The notes under the pieces: generated by a model | Seen by the model: only the letters and a program-made list of their open reading frames with translations | The model's database searches: none | Told to the model about the DNA's origin: nothing | Part shown: one piece after another, positions 7,863-15,431 of the stretch | Position numbering within the stretch: the first letter of the stretch is position 1 | Layout of the letters: the number at the start of each line of letters is the position of its first letter | NCBI GenBank assembly: GCA_030150135.1 | Contig: JASLGO010000069.1 | Location: 1 to 31,222, forward strand | Source of the DNA: Aquirhabdus sp. | GTDB taxonomy: Bacteria; Pseudomonadota; Gammaproteobacteria; Pseudomonadales; Moraxellaceae | DNA length: 31,222 nt | Direction: 5' to 3' | Position numbers and translations under genes: made by a program

Positions 7863-8626
7863 TGCACAACCTTTTTGGTTGACAACATATAATTCACATC
7901 CACATTTGGCGCCAACCAGTAATGCTGCGTCAATGGATTAAAGTGTAAACCTGTCATTTCTTGTAACGTCAGATTTGCATCGCGTGCAAAACCGACCAAT
8001 TCAGAAGGACGAATAAACTTCTTATAGTCGTGTGTCCCACGCGGCAACATCCGCAGTACATATTCCGCACCAATAATCGCAAACAAATATGATTTAGGAT
8101 TGCGATTGATCGTTGAAAAAAACACATGACCATTTGGCTTCACCAAACGCATACAGGCACGAACAATCGATGACGGATCAGGCACATGCTCCAGCATTTC
8201 CATACACGTCACAACATCAAACTGTTCTGGCATTTGCTCAGCCAATTCCTCGACTGGAATCTGGCGATACTCAATGCCCTGCACATTATTTTGTTCCGCA
8301 TGCAGGCGACCTACTGATAGAGGCGCAAGCCCCATATCAATACCCAGAACATTCGCACCACGTCTTGCCATCGATTCTGCCAGAATACCGCCGCCGCAGC
8401 CCACATCCAGTACACGCTTGCCAGCCAAGCCTGTTGCAGCATCTACGCGATCACTAATCCAATTCAAACGCAATGGATTAATCTGATGCAGCGGACGAAA
8501 TTCAGAATTCGGATCCCACCATTTCGAAGCCAGAGCTTCAAACTTGGCAATTTCTTGGTCATCGACATTCTGCGCCTTGTTCTGAACATTACTGGATGCT
8601 AAATCTGTTGCTGCGTCTAAAGTCAT
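7859..8626 (-). CDS. ubiG: Ubiquinone biosynthesis O-methyltransferase UbiG
   Basis: UbiG carries out both O-methylations of ubiquinone biosynthesis using SAM, at the inner face of the membrane. The 255-aa protein has the family signature near the N-terminus (FEALASKWWDPNSEFRPLH, 29-47, then INPLRLNWI) and SAM motif I VLDVGCGGG (72-80). The acidic residue of motif II is D97 in GID. Later blocks are DVVTCMEMLEHVPDP and GHVFFSTINRNPKSY. The C-terminal block HDYKKFIRPSEL is also characteristic. AGGAAGAG lies about 11 nt before the ATG. It is the first gene of a ubiG-mupP unit and is divergent from dsbA. Confidence 0.95.
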   Translation of the reverse strand: MTLDAATDLASSNVQNKAQNVDDQEIAKFEALASKWWDPNSEFRPLHQINPLRLNWISDRVDAATGLAGKRVLDVGCGGGILAESMARRGANVLGIDMGLAPLSVGRLHAEQNNVQGIEYRQIPVEELAEQMPEQFDVVTCMEMLEHVPDPSSIVRACMRLVKPNGHVFFSTINRNPKSYLFAIIGAEYVLRMLPRGTHDYKKFIRPSELVGFARDANLTLQEMTGLHFNPLTQHYWLAPNVDVNYMLSTKKVVQ

Positions 8627-8984
8627 GATCTGTAAACTCTTCCTACGTCTTAAATATTTGATTCGTTGCTATTCGTTACTAGAGGGTAACTGTGAATTGT
8701 TTCGTTGAATAATAAAGGTAATGGATATCGCTAAGTGTAAAACAAAAATCTCCAGAACAAACCTGTTCTCATCAAACTTCCTCCACAGATTCACATTCCG
8801 TGCTCAGAAATTCACAGACACACTACTGAAATTTTCTGATGATTATCCTATGTTACGCTTGTAAATCAGTTGACGATACGTTGCAATATGAGCGCTGACG
8901 CGTTTGCAACCGGATTTTTCCAGTTTCTGTACCATTTCTGCTGTCATCCCAGTATTCAAAAACCAAGGATGTAAAGGATATTTC
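8627..8984. other. 358-bp intergenic region between divergent ubiG and dsbA
   Basis: This stretch must hold the promoters of both neighbours, but I find no convincing -35/-10 pair. It contains an inverted repeat GTTGCAA (8880-8886) / TTGCAAC (8904-8910) around a spacer with the palindrome AGCGCT, a possible operator or leader hairpin about 75 bp before dsbA. ATTCACA-containing direct repeats lie near 8790-8815. An open frame that would extend dsbA upstream to 8904 and another on the minus strand lack coding character. Confidence 0.5.
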
Positions 8985-9653
8985 ATGACTATCTCGTTAA
9001 ACCGCACTTTTAAAAGCACTCTTTTTGCCGCAATCGCAGCACTCACATTTTCTAGCGTTTCAAGCATCGCAAATGCCGCAGATAATTATGTCGCGGGCAA
9101 AGACTACCGAGTAATTGCTAAACCAGGTCCACTAGACAAACCGAACCAAATCGAAGTTCGTGAATTTTTCTGGTACGGTTGCCCACATTGTTTCCGCTTA
9201 GATCCATTCGTCAGCCAATGGCTGAAAACTAAACCTGCTGATGTGAATTTTATCCGCACACCAGCAGCGCTGAATCCAGTTTGGGAACAAAACGCTCGTG
9301 GTTTCTATGCTGTTGAATTACTCGGCAAGCAAACTGAAGCAATCCACCATGCATTGTTCGCCACAATCCATGACCCATTGAATCCAAAGCAAATTTTCGA
9401 TCAAGCTTCATTGGCCTCCTTTTATGGCAGCCAAGGCATCGATGCGAACAAATTCAACGGTCTCTACAACTCATTTGCAGTTAGTGGAAAAATTGCTGAG
9501 TGCAAAAAACTCGCGATGCAATATCAACTGGAAGGCGTTCCTGCATTGGTGGTTGATGGCAAATATGTCGTATCAGGTGAAAACGGCGATGCATTGAAAG
9601 TTGTGAACTTCCTGATTGAGAAAGAGCGTAAAGCTGGCGCAGTTAAAAAATAA
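8985..9653 (+). CDS. dsbA: Thiol:disulfide interchange protein DsbA
   Basis: Periplasmic thioredoxin-fold oxidase that introduces disulfide bonds into exported proteins. The ATG at 8985 is chosen over an upstream in-frame ATG (8904) because AAAGGA precedes it and because it gives a standard signal peptide. The protein is 222 aa: a basic start, a hydrophobic core and likely cleavage after about A31 (SIANA/A). The active site is C66-P-H-C69 in WYGCPHCF, identical to the classic DsbA dithiol, and the cis-proline is P186 in EGVPALVV. There is one additional cysteine (C173). The gene ends at a strong terminator shared with the convergent TetR gene. Confidence 0.95.
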   Translation: MTISLNRTFKSTLFAAIAALTFSSVSSIANAADNYVAGKDYRVIAKPGPLDKPNQIEVREFFWYGCPHCFRLDPFVSQWLKTKPADVNFIRTPAALNPVWEQNARGFYAVELLGKQTEAIHHALFATIHDPLNPKQIFDQASLASFYGSQGIDANKFNGLYNSFAVSGKIAECKKLAMQYQLEGVPALVVDGKYVVSGENGDALKVVNFLIEKERKAGAVKK

Positions 9654-9673
9654 GCGCTATCGTTAGTTCAAAC

Positions 9674-9712
9674 AAAAAACCGCTTTTGGATATAATCAAA
9701 AGCGGTTTTTTT
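9674..9712. terminator. Bidirectional rho-independent terminator between dsbA and the TetR gene
   Basis: CCGCTTTTG (9680-9688) and CAAAAGCGG (9697-9705) form a 9-bp stem with an 8-nt loop. It is followed by seven T (9706-9712) on the plus strand and preceded by six A (9674-9679), which gives a U-run on the minus strand. It serves both convergent genes. Confidence 0.93.
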
Positions 9713-9739
9713 ATGGAGAATCAGCAACACTACTCTATC

Positions 9740-10435
9740 TTACTTCAACAGCGTCTTCTCTGGCTTACTATGCCAATTCGACACACCACGATTCAGTAAT
9801 TGCGCCTGACGTGTCGCACGTTGGATCAACTGTTCCTGCTGTTCAGCCAAAGGAGTTTCTTCATCAAACAATGGCAAGGTGATCCAAGTCATCGCCCAAG
9901 AAAACGATAAATTGACCAAAATTTCAGAAACAATGCTGATATCTTGCAACTCAAGCGCTTTAAAAGCTGGCAGTTTTTGTAGATCTTCCGCCATATCCAC
10001 TGAAAAAAAACGCACTTCTTTATCAATCGCACGGCGTACAACGACCGACCCGCCCCAACGTTCTCGCACTAAAAATGCCCATTGATTCGGTTGTTTCTCG
10101 ATGGCCGTAAAAAATCGTTCAACGCCGCTACGCGTTGTGGATCTATTTGAAGCCTGATTCGACGCTGAAAGCGCAAAACCCTCACGTAAACTCATCCGCA
10201 AACGATGCAGATTACCAGACACATAATCGACCAGATCAGCACCCAGCTCATCCATATCTTGAAAATGGCGATAAAACGCTGTCGGAACCAGCCCCGCCTC
10301 ACGCGCCACTTCACGCAAACTAATTGTGCCAAATGAGCGCCCACCTTCACTACTCAGCGTCAATGCAGCATCAAGCAATGCTTGTCTGCTTTGTTGTTTG
10401 CGCTCGTCGCGTAAAGACATAGGCGAATCATCCAA
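9740..10435 (-). CDS. desT: TetR-family fatty-acid desaturation regulator (FabR/DesT type)
   Basis: A 231-residue (226 from the second ATG at 10420) DNA-binding regulator. Residues 38-58 form the helix-turn-helix with ISLREVAREAGLVPTAFYRH, almost the FabR wording. The rest is the helical ligand-binding domain, with the RERWGGS block also found in FabR. FabR of E. coli and DesT of Pseudomonas aeruginosa sense acyl-CoA/acyl-ACP saturation and control unsaturated fatty-acid genes. The gene is divergent from a ferredoxin-reductase/desaturase pair, the same partnership as desT-desC-desB (PA4890-PA4888). Palindromes in the shared intergenic region resemble the known operators. The DesT call is by family plus context; ligand preference is not visible. 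The second ATG fits FabR alignment better, but no clear ribosome binding site decides it. Confidence 0.85.
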   Translation of the reverse strand: MDDSPMSLRDERKQQSRQALLDAALTLSSEGGRSFGTISLREVAREAGLVPTAFYRHFQDMDELGADLVDYVSGNLHRLRMSLREGFALSASNQASNRSTTRSGVERFFTAIEKQPNQWAFLVRERWGGSVVVRRAIDKEVRFFSVDMAEDLQKLPAFKALELQDISIVSEILVNLSFSWAMTWITLPLFDEETPLAEQQEQLIQRATRQAQLLNRGVSNWHSKPEKTLLK

Positions 10436-10550
10436 CCATTAAAAAACAAAAAATAATCAAGAAAACAATGAATAAAACAGTTAAAGCCAATTGAAGAACC
10501 TGAGTTTAACAAATTCAGGCTCACGCTAAAAATTAATTTAATAAAATTTC

Positions 10551-10568
10551 AGTGTACAAGTGTTGACT
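10551..10568. promoter_or_regulatory. Operator 1 candidate for the FabR/DesT-type regulator
   Basis: AGTGTACAAGTGTTGACT is an imperfect palindrome whose core GTACAAGTGT matches, as I recall, the FabR operator core. Its right end coincides with the -35 element TTGACT of the downstream promoter, so bound protein should block RNA polymerase. Confidence 0.65.
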
Positions 10569-10590
10569 AAAATAAAATGTCGTGTATATT
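10563..10590 (+). promoter_or_regulatory. Promoter of the ferredoxin reductase-desaturase operon
   Basis: TTGACT (10563-10568) and TATATT (10585-10590) are separated by 16 bp. The predicted start near 10597 lies inside operator 2. The leader is about 100 nt long before the ATG at 10697. Confidence 0.72.
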
Positions 10591-10608
10591 AGTGTACAAG
10601 TGTTCACA
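10591..10608. promoter_or_regulatory. Operator 2 candidate for the FabR/DesT-type regulator
   Basis: AGTGTACAAGTGTTCACA repeats operator 1 with the first 14 bases identical, exactly 40 bp downstream. The core halves GTGTACA and TGTTCAC are complementary apart from one position. It abuts the -10 element and covers the presumed transcription start. Confidence 0.68.
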
Positions 10609-10629
10609 AACATTACAACCGTACACAAA

Positions 10630-10645
10630 TGTTACATGCGTTCAC
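10630..10645. promoter_or_regulatory. Weak operator 3 candidate
   Basis: TGTTACATGCGTTCAC matches 11 of 16 positions of the operator 2 core and lies 38 bp further downstream, continuing the roughly 40-bp spacing. It is in the leader of the reductase gene. Confidence 0.35.
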
Positions 10646-10696
10646 TTACCAGAATTCGTTTCAAGACTGATTAAATCCATCCTAGAGGATTACCCC

Positions 10697-11776
10697 ATGC
10701 AAGCTACACTAACAACAAATACATTAAGCGCAAAACCAAACACCTACAAACCTCATTGGGTTCGTGAAGATTTCGTTGACTTCGTACTCGAACAAGTCAA
10801 CCCGCTGTGGACAATGAAACGCACGATGGCGCGTATCGAAAACATTGAATATATCGAAGACGATATGGTCAAAATTACATTGTCGACCAACCACTTTTTG
10901 AATCGTCGTTTCAAAACATATCAAGCTGGCCAATTCATTATGGTCAATGTCAGCATCGCAGGTGTACGTCATCAACGTGCTTATAGCTTGGTCAGCACAC
11001 CTGAACAATATGCCAAAGACGGTAAACTCGTCATCGGTGTAAAAAGACAAGGTCGTGTTTCCAACTACCTCGCGAAACAAGCAAAAATTGGCGATACGTT
11101 AGAAATTGCACCTGCATCTGGCGAATTTTTGCTGAAATCTAGTGTAAATCCTAGCCTGTTCATCTCTGCTGGAAGTGGTATTACACCAATCGTGCCAATG
11201 ATTCAGACCGCGCTTGAACGCTCCAAACAGCCTGTTACGTTGATTTACTACTCACGCGATCCAGCATTCCGTACAGAACTTGAAACCTTAGCAGTCATTC
11301 ATTCACATTTTAATTTGCACATCATTGTCGATTCGGCTGAAAAACCAGCTTACTTTGACACCGAAACATTAGATCGTCTCTGCCCTGATGCAGCAACACG
11401 CGACACTTATGTTTGTGCAGCACCTGGTTTAATGAAAGCAACTCGCGAAATCTGGGCTGAACGTGGCTGGTCAGAAAAAATGCGCCAAGAAAGCTTTTTG
11501 CCCATCAAGATTGATGAAAATGCAGAAGCCCAAACTGTGAACTTCCGCCGCAGCCAACGCGAATTTGAAGCCAAAGGTAATCTGCTTGCCTCTGCCGAAG
11601 CCGCAGGATTAACACCAGCTTATGGTTGCCGCATGGGTGTATGTAATGCGTGTGTCTGTACCAAAGTATCGGGTGCTGTCCGTAATCAAGTGACAGGTGA
11701 AATCAACGACCAAAACAATGTCCAGATCAAACTATGTGTCAACGCTGCAATTAGTGAAGTGGTGATTGACCTATAA
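10697..11776 (+). CDS. desC: Ferredoxin reductase with C-terminal 2Fe-2S domain (desaturase electron donor)
   Basis: A three-domain flavo-iron-sulfur reductase (359 aa) that would pass electrons from NAD(P)H through FAD and a 2Fe-2S cluster to the desaturase encoded next. The start at 10697 has AGAGGA upstream; an upstream in-frame ATG at 10577 is inside the promoter and is rejected. Domains: FAD-binding barrel with RAYS (94-97), nucleotide-binding domain with AGSGITP (158-164), and a plant-type ferredoxin domain with C311-x4-C316-x2-C319 and C347. It lies 61 bp before the desaturase and is controlled by the same promoter. The reductase/desaturase pair matches DesC/DesB of P. aeruginosa and Rv3230c/DesA3 of Mycobacterium. 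The gene symbol follows the first and is an inference. Confidence 0.88.
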   Translation: MQATLTTNTLSAKPNTYKPHWVREDFVDFVLEQVNPLWTMKRTMARIENIEYIEDDMVKITLSTNHFLNRRFKTYQAGQFIMVNVSIAGVRHQRAYSLVSTPEQYAKDGKLVIGVKRQGRVSNYLAKQAKIGDTLEIAPASGEFLLKSSVNPSLFISAGSGITPIVPMIQTALERSKQPVTLIYYSRDPAFRTELETLAVIHSHFNLHIIVDSAEKPAYFDTETLDRLCPDAATRDTYVCAAPGLMKATREIWAERGWSEKMRQESFLPIKIDENAEAQTVNFRRSQREFEAKGNLLASAEAAGLTPAYGCRMGVCNACVCTKVSGAVRNQVTGEINDQNNVQIKLCVNAAISEVVIDL

Positions 11777-11837
11777 ATCCTGAGACTCATTCATCGAACT
11801 GATTGTTGCTCAAACTAATTTAAAAGAGAGAATAACC

Positions 11838-13031
11838 ATGAGTACATTACAACCTGAAGTACGTTTTGTTAAAAAAAGCCGTGTATTGACACCAGCAGAA
11901 GTCGCAGAGTTTGGTCGTCGTATTGATGAACTACGTGATCGTACTCGTGCAAAAGTTGGCGAAGAAGATGCCAAATACATCTACGGTGTCCGTAACTTTG
12001 TCCGCTTCACCGAAATTTCTAGTCGCGCTATGCTGATGTTTGGTGGTTGGATTCCTCCAGTGTGGTTATTGGCAACAGTCATGCTCGGTGTCTCAAAGAT
12101 TGTTGAAAACATGGAACTCGGTCATAACGTCATGCACGGTCAATTTGACTGGATGAATGATCCAAGCATGAACGGTGCAAACTACGACTGGGATACTGTA
12201 TGTTCTGGCGAAGATTGGAAACATACCCATAACTTCATGCACCACACTTATACCAACGTGCTCGGCAAAGACCATGACATCGGTTACGGCGTACTCCGCA
12301 TGACCGAAGAGCAAGAGTGGAAACCACGCAACTTGGGTAACCTCCCAATGGCATTCACATTGATGGTGGGTTTTGAATGGTTATTGGCATTGCAAAACAT
12401 GCACTTTGAAGACTTTATGGATGGCAAAGCCAGCCTGAAACAAGTCATCTCCAAAGGCGGCAGCTTTGGTAAAAAGGCAGTCCGTCAGTTCACCAAAGAC
12501 TACATACTTTTCCCAGTGATTGCAGGACCAATGTTTTTGCCTGTACTTGCAGGTAACTTTGTTGCGAACTTGATCCGTAACGTTTGGGCATTTGCGATCA
12601 TTTTCTGTGGTCACTTCACAGAAGACGTCGAGATGTTTGAAGATAACTTGGACAAAGAAACCAAAGCAGAATGGTATCTACGTCAATTAAAAGGCTCAAG
12701 TAACATTAGCGGCGGCAAAATTTTGGATTTCATGTCTGGCAATCTCAGCCATCAAATCGAACATCACATGTTCCCTGATATGCCAGCAAATCGCTATCGT
12801 GAAATGGGCGTAGAAGTTCAAGCGATCTGTGCTGAGTTTGGTCAACATTACAACAAAGCTAGCTTTGGCAAGCAAATGACTGGTGTTGTAAAACGCATTG
12901 CGATCCATTCTTTACCGAATGAAACCATGCACAACATCCGCACGACCCTAAAACGTCAAGCAGCAAAAGGTGGTATCACTGGTAAAGTATTCGGACGTTT
13001 AGCAAGAGCGACGGAACTCGCTCCTATCTAA
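11838..13031 (+). CDS. desB: Membrane fatty-acid (acyl-CoA) desaturase
   Basis: A di-iron integral-membrane desaturase of 397 aa that inserts a double bond into acyl chains using O2 and electrons from the upstream reductase. All three histidine boxes are present: GHNVMH (H96, H100), HNFMHH (H131, H135, H136) and HQIEHH (H305, H309, H310). Hydrophobic segments at about 64-88, 170-188 and 222-260 anchor it in the membrane. The wording around box 1 (GQFDWMNDPS) is that of the DesA3/linoleoyl-CoA-desaturase-like group rather than plant-type FAD2. AAGAGAG precedes the ATG. The gene ends at a clear terminator. Position of the double bond (probably delta-9) and substrate form (acyl-CoA or phospholipid) are inferred from the DesB family. 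Confidence 0.9.
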   Translation: MSTLQPEVRFVKKSRVLTPAEVAEFGRRIDELRDRTRAKVGEEDAKYIYGVRNFVRFTEISSRAMLMFGGWIPPVWLLATVMLGVSKIVENMELGHNVMHGQFDWMNDPSMNGANYDWDTVCSGEDWKHTHNFMHHTYTNVLGKDHDIGYGVLRMTEEQEWKPRNLGNLPMAFTLMVGFEWLLALQNMHFEDFMDGKASLKQVISKGGSFGKKAVRQFTKDYILFPVIAGPMFLPVLAGNFVANLIRNVWAFAIIFCGHFTEDVEMFEDNLDKETKAEWYLRQLKGSSNISGGKILDFMSGNLSHQIEHHMFPDMPANRYREMGVEVQAICAEFGQHYNKASFGKQMTGVVKRIAIHSLPNETMHNIRTTLKRQAAKGGITGKVFGRLARATELAPI

Positions 13032-13065
13032 GGCAACTGCTCACCAAAAAACCTACTTAGTTTTC

Positions 13066-13100
13066 ACCACTGCTAGACCGACCTTTAGCAGTGGTTTTTT
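13066..13100 (+). terminator. Rho-independent terminator of the desaturase operon
   Basis: CCACTGCTA (13067-13075) and TAGCAGTGG (13086-13094), extended by one A-T pair, enclose a 10-nt loop and are followed by six T (13095-13100). It lies 35 bp past the desaturase stop. Confidence 0.93.
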
Positions 13101-13120
13101 GTATTATTAAAATAAGAAAC

Positions 13121-13702
13121 TTAGCCACTGATACGTTTAAGTGAAATTGGATGATCGAAGGCTGTTTTGCCATACGGCTGCTGAGGCATGACTAATGGAC
13201 AACTTTTAGAGACTCGGATTCCTTTTAAGAAAGCGCGACGAATCAAGCCAGCCGCATTAGCCTTAGCTACTTGTTTGGCATGACGGTCTGCGCCACTCAA
13301 CTTTCTAACCCAACTTCTAAAAGGCAAAATGCTCTCTGTCGTACTCCGTATTGCCCCAACTGCTTGATTATTGGCTTCTTCTAGCGCTCGCTCATACAGT
13401 GTTGGATCACTGGTATGTCCTGTTTGATCTGCGCCTAATGCACTATCCAAATCATGAATATTGGCATCTAAAGCCTCGCAACTTTGATCTGTCGGTACAA
13501 GATAAGGTGCAATCTCTGCCTCAACCAGAATCGAAGGGATACCCGCTTGAACAAGGTTGAGATCATTGAAAGGCGCTTCAACAGCATCAATGTACCGTGA
13601 CTGCTTATGTGGCGTGACACAAGCCGAGAGTATTAGCGCAAACAAGACTAACGTCGATTGGCGCCCAATATGAATCCATTGATGATTGCCATGTGTCTGC
13701 AT
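13121..13702 (-). CDS. Hypothetical lipoprotein
   Basis: A 193-residue exported protein of unknown function. After a rather long polar N-terminus, residues 17-27 are hydrophobic and end in the lipobox LSAC, giving C28 as the lipidation site for signal peptidase II (LspA is encoded at 16453). The mature part is mixed in charge, with a helical, Ala-rich middle (YERALEEANNQAV) and two more cysteines (one near residue 74, one near 168). No known domain is visible. AGGA precedes the ATG, and a perfect 7-bp dyad (13711-13727) sits just upstream. The downstream end nearly touches the desaturase terminator. Confidence 0.75.
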   Translation of the reverse strand: MQTHGNHQWIHIGRQSTLVLFALILSACVTPHKQSRYIDAVEAPFNDLNLVQAGIPSILVEAEIAPYLVPTDQSCEALDANIHDLDSALGADQTGHTSDPTLYERALEEANNQAVGAIRSTTESILPFRSWVRKLSGADRHAKQVAKANAAGLIRRAFLKGIRVSKSCPLVMPQQPYGKTAFDHPISLKRISG

Positions 13703-13710
13703 TTTTTCCT

Positions 13711-13727
13711 AGTGACAACGTGTCACT
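13711..13727. promoter_or_regulatory. Dyad just upstream of the lipoprotein gene
   Basis: AGTGACA (13711-13717) and TGTCACT (13721-13727) are perfect complements around ACG. On the minus strand the dyad ends 8 nt before the start codon, next to the AGGA ribosome binding site, so it could be an operator or an mRNA hairpin that limits ribosome access. Confidence 0.5.
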
Positions 13728-13731
13728 CTCC

Positions 13732-13850
13732 TTGGATTGCAGCTTTGTCATTTCTATAGCTCGCTGATCTCATCCAGCAGCTACTTCTTAGAATACCAAT
13801 AACATACTTTTTCTAATTATGGATTGGTTTATTTGCAACCAATGTTTTTT
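13732..13850 (+). ncRNA. Candidate small RNA ending in a terminator-like hairpin (speculative)
   Basis: ATTGGTT (13823-13829) and AACCAAT (13837-13843) form a 7-bp stem followed by G and six T (13845-13850). This is an intrinsic-terminator pattern on the plus strand, where no gene ends. Upstream, TTGGAT (13732-13737) and TATAGC (13755-13760) are 17 bp apart and could act as a promoter, giving a transcript of about 84 nt (from about 13767). The promoter match is moderate and the hairpin GC-poor, so this is a candidate only. Confidence 0.25.
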
Positions 13851-13924
13851 AGTTGTAATGATTTATTGTTTTTTTGACGAGTGCGATATTTGAGTCAAAT
13901 CTTTAGATATGAATACGCGATTTC

Positions 13925-14947
13925 TTACTCATCATTCAATGCACATTCAGCATTGTGAGGGTCTGATTTACAACGAATATTCTTCAATAAGTGCATCATA
14001 TCTTTGTCATAAATGCCTTCATTGGTCATTTCAATTCGAGTGCTGCGCATCAATACCTGATTCGCTTGCTGATCGGCAGGCGAAATATTAATCCAGTATT
14101 TACTATCGATGCTCTTCTCCGAATTATCGATAAAGCGGAAAGCTGTACCAAGCTGAGAATAAATATAATCACGGATTTTTTGATTAACATCAGGATTAGG
14201 TAATTTGTTTTTATGCACCACAAATGCCGCCGTCACCTCAGCCAATGGAGAACGAATTACACCACCTTGTACCGTTCCATCTGCGGCAGTCATGCCTTTG
14301 GCAAGCTCAAACGGTCTAAAAACAACAGCTGGTGCACTCAGCACATCGACTTTATGAGTATCAAAAGCATCCGCAATCGTCGCTAAATCTACGGGAACGA
14401 CTTGTGCACCGACCTTTTGCGCGACTTTATTCGCCGACTTTTCGACATTCAGGACAGCAACTTTTTTGCCTTTCATTTTGCTCAGTGTATCAATCCGACG
14501 ATCATTGACCATCATATACGCTGCGCCAACTGGAATCAGCCCTAAGACTTCGTAATCACCTTTAGACATTTTCGGTGCGAGCGCTTTATTCGACAAGACT
14601 TGCAATGCAACTCCCAAATCCTTAGTGCTCGACAACGCGCCAATCGCATCGAGGCTTCCTGTAAACGAATTAAATTCACGAGCCCGCAAACTACTCATCA
14701 AAGCGCCATCGCAACGCCCAGACTTAAAATCATCAACCACAAGCGTTTCATTGGTATAGATTTTAAGTTCTATCGGATTATTTACGCCAAACCGTGGAGC
14801 TTGTAATGCGTAATCTTTGGCATAGTTATAGGCGTAGCCATTTTGACCTGTAGGGTCATAGATACACATCGTCAACTTATTATCGCCAGCATGAGCTGTA
14901 TGTAGACTAAAACCGATGAGCAGCGCTGTCGTGAACATTCTTTTCAT
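13925..14947 (-). CDS. Periplasmic putative solute-binding protein (DUF6091-like)
   Basis: A 340-residue exported protein with a signal peptide (MKRMFTTALLIGFSLHTAHA, cleavage near residue 20). The body has the two-lobe look of periplasmic solute-binding proteins: LTMCIYDPTGQNG near the start, KIYTNETLVVDDFKSGRCDGALMSS (residues about 63-87), and hinge-like GKKVAVLNVEKSANK. I place it with the putative solute-binding proteins annotated DUF6091, seen in Acinetobacter and related bacteria, but this is from memory. No permease or ATPase gene is adjacent, so a transport role is unproven. No ribosome binding site stands out before the ATG at 14947. Confidence 0.78.
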   Translation of the reverse strand: MKRMFTTALLIGFSLHTAHAGDNKLTMCIYDPTGQNGYAYNYAKDYALQAPRFGVNNPIELKIYTNETLVVDDFKSGRCDGALMSSLRAREFNSFTGSLDAIGALSSTKDLGVALQVLSNKALAPKMSKGDYEVLGLIPVGAAYMMVNDRRIDTLSKMKGKKVAVLNVEKSANKVAQKVGAQVVPVDLATIADAFDTHKVDVLSAPAVVFRPFELAKGMTAADGTVQGGVIRSPLAEVTAAFVVHKNKLPNPDVNQKIRDYIYSQLGTAFRFIDNSEKSIDSKYWINISPADQQANQVLMRSTRIEMTNEGIYDKDMMHLLKNIRCKSDPHNAECALNDE

Positions 14948-15118
14948 GAAGATTTTCCTAATTCAGCACAATCTTTTTATATGATTTGAGTCTAAGTCTC
15001 GTTTGAATTCTATTGTAGTCTGGAAAAGCAGTATTTGCATTGAATTATTAAAGATATATATATTACAGATAGTTAATTACACTGAAAGCAGTGCATTGTG
15101 GATCGTAATTTTAAATTG

Positions 15119-15145
15119 TTAATAGCGGGACTTAAGCGTTATTAA
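15119..15145 (-). terminator. Weak hairpin after the immunity-like gene
   Basis: TTAATAGCG (15119-15127) and CGTTATTAA (15137-15145) pair with one mismatch around a 9-nt loop, starting 5 bp past the stop at 15150 on the minus strand. The sequence beyond is AT-rich (CAATTTAAAATT) without a clean U-run. Confidence 0.4.
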
Positions 15146-15149
15146 ACTT

Positions 15150-15431
15150 CTACTCTCCAACTAAATCTAAGTATTTTCCAAGATCATATGAATTCCAAAG
15201 TTCTTTCCTTAACTTTGAGATTTCTAAAGTAATTTTACACTTCACATAAAACTCATCTATTAATTGTACTAATAGACCAGCATGATTTGGAGCCAATACA
15301 ACATCATCGTATTCAGAAATACAAATACCTGTAAAGTCTTGAAACTTCTTAAAGATTGGCGACATACTTTTTAAAGAGTCGAATTCAAGAGAACATACCA
15401 ACTCTCTCTCTGCGTAAATATGAATTGTCAT
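15150..15431 (-). CDS. Small acidic protein, probable orphan immunity protein
   Basis: A 93-residue soluble protein rich in Asp/Glu, Leu and Ile, with two cysteines in its first 40 residues (C13, C37), no signal peptide and no membrane segment. I do not recognise a named family. Three things suggest an immunity protein of a polymorphic (CDI/Rhs-type) toxin. The size and charge fit, the DNA is AT-rich compared with its neighbours, and its ATG overlaps by 4 bp (ATGA) the stop codon of a short coding remnant (15428-15520) that reads like a toxin C-terminus. The gene follows the ileS-lspA-fkpB unit on the same strand. Other possibilities are an unrelated small conserved protein. The coding call is fairly safe; the function is inference. 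Confidence 0.6.
   Translation of the reverse strand: MTIHIYAERELVCSLEFDSLKSMSPIFKKFQDFTGICISEYDDVVLAPNHAGLLVQLIDEFYVKCKITLEISKLRKELWNSYDLGKYLDLVGE

Noticed and set aside
8113..8457. A 114-codon plus-strand open frame within ubiG
   Set aside because: Antisense to the conserved SAM-binding and central blocks of ubiG; His/Pro-rich shadow composition.
10724..11080. A 118-codon minus-strand open frame within the ferredoxin reductase gene
   Set aside because: Overlaps the conserved FAD-binding domain on the other strand and lacks coding signals.
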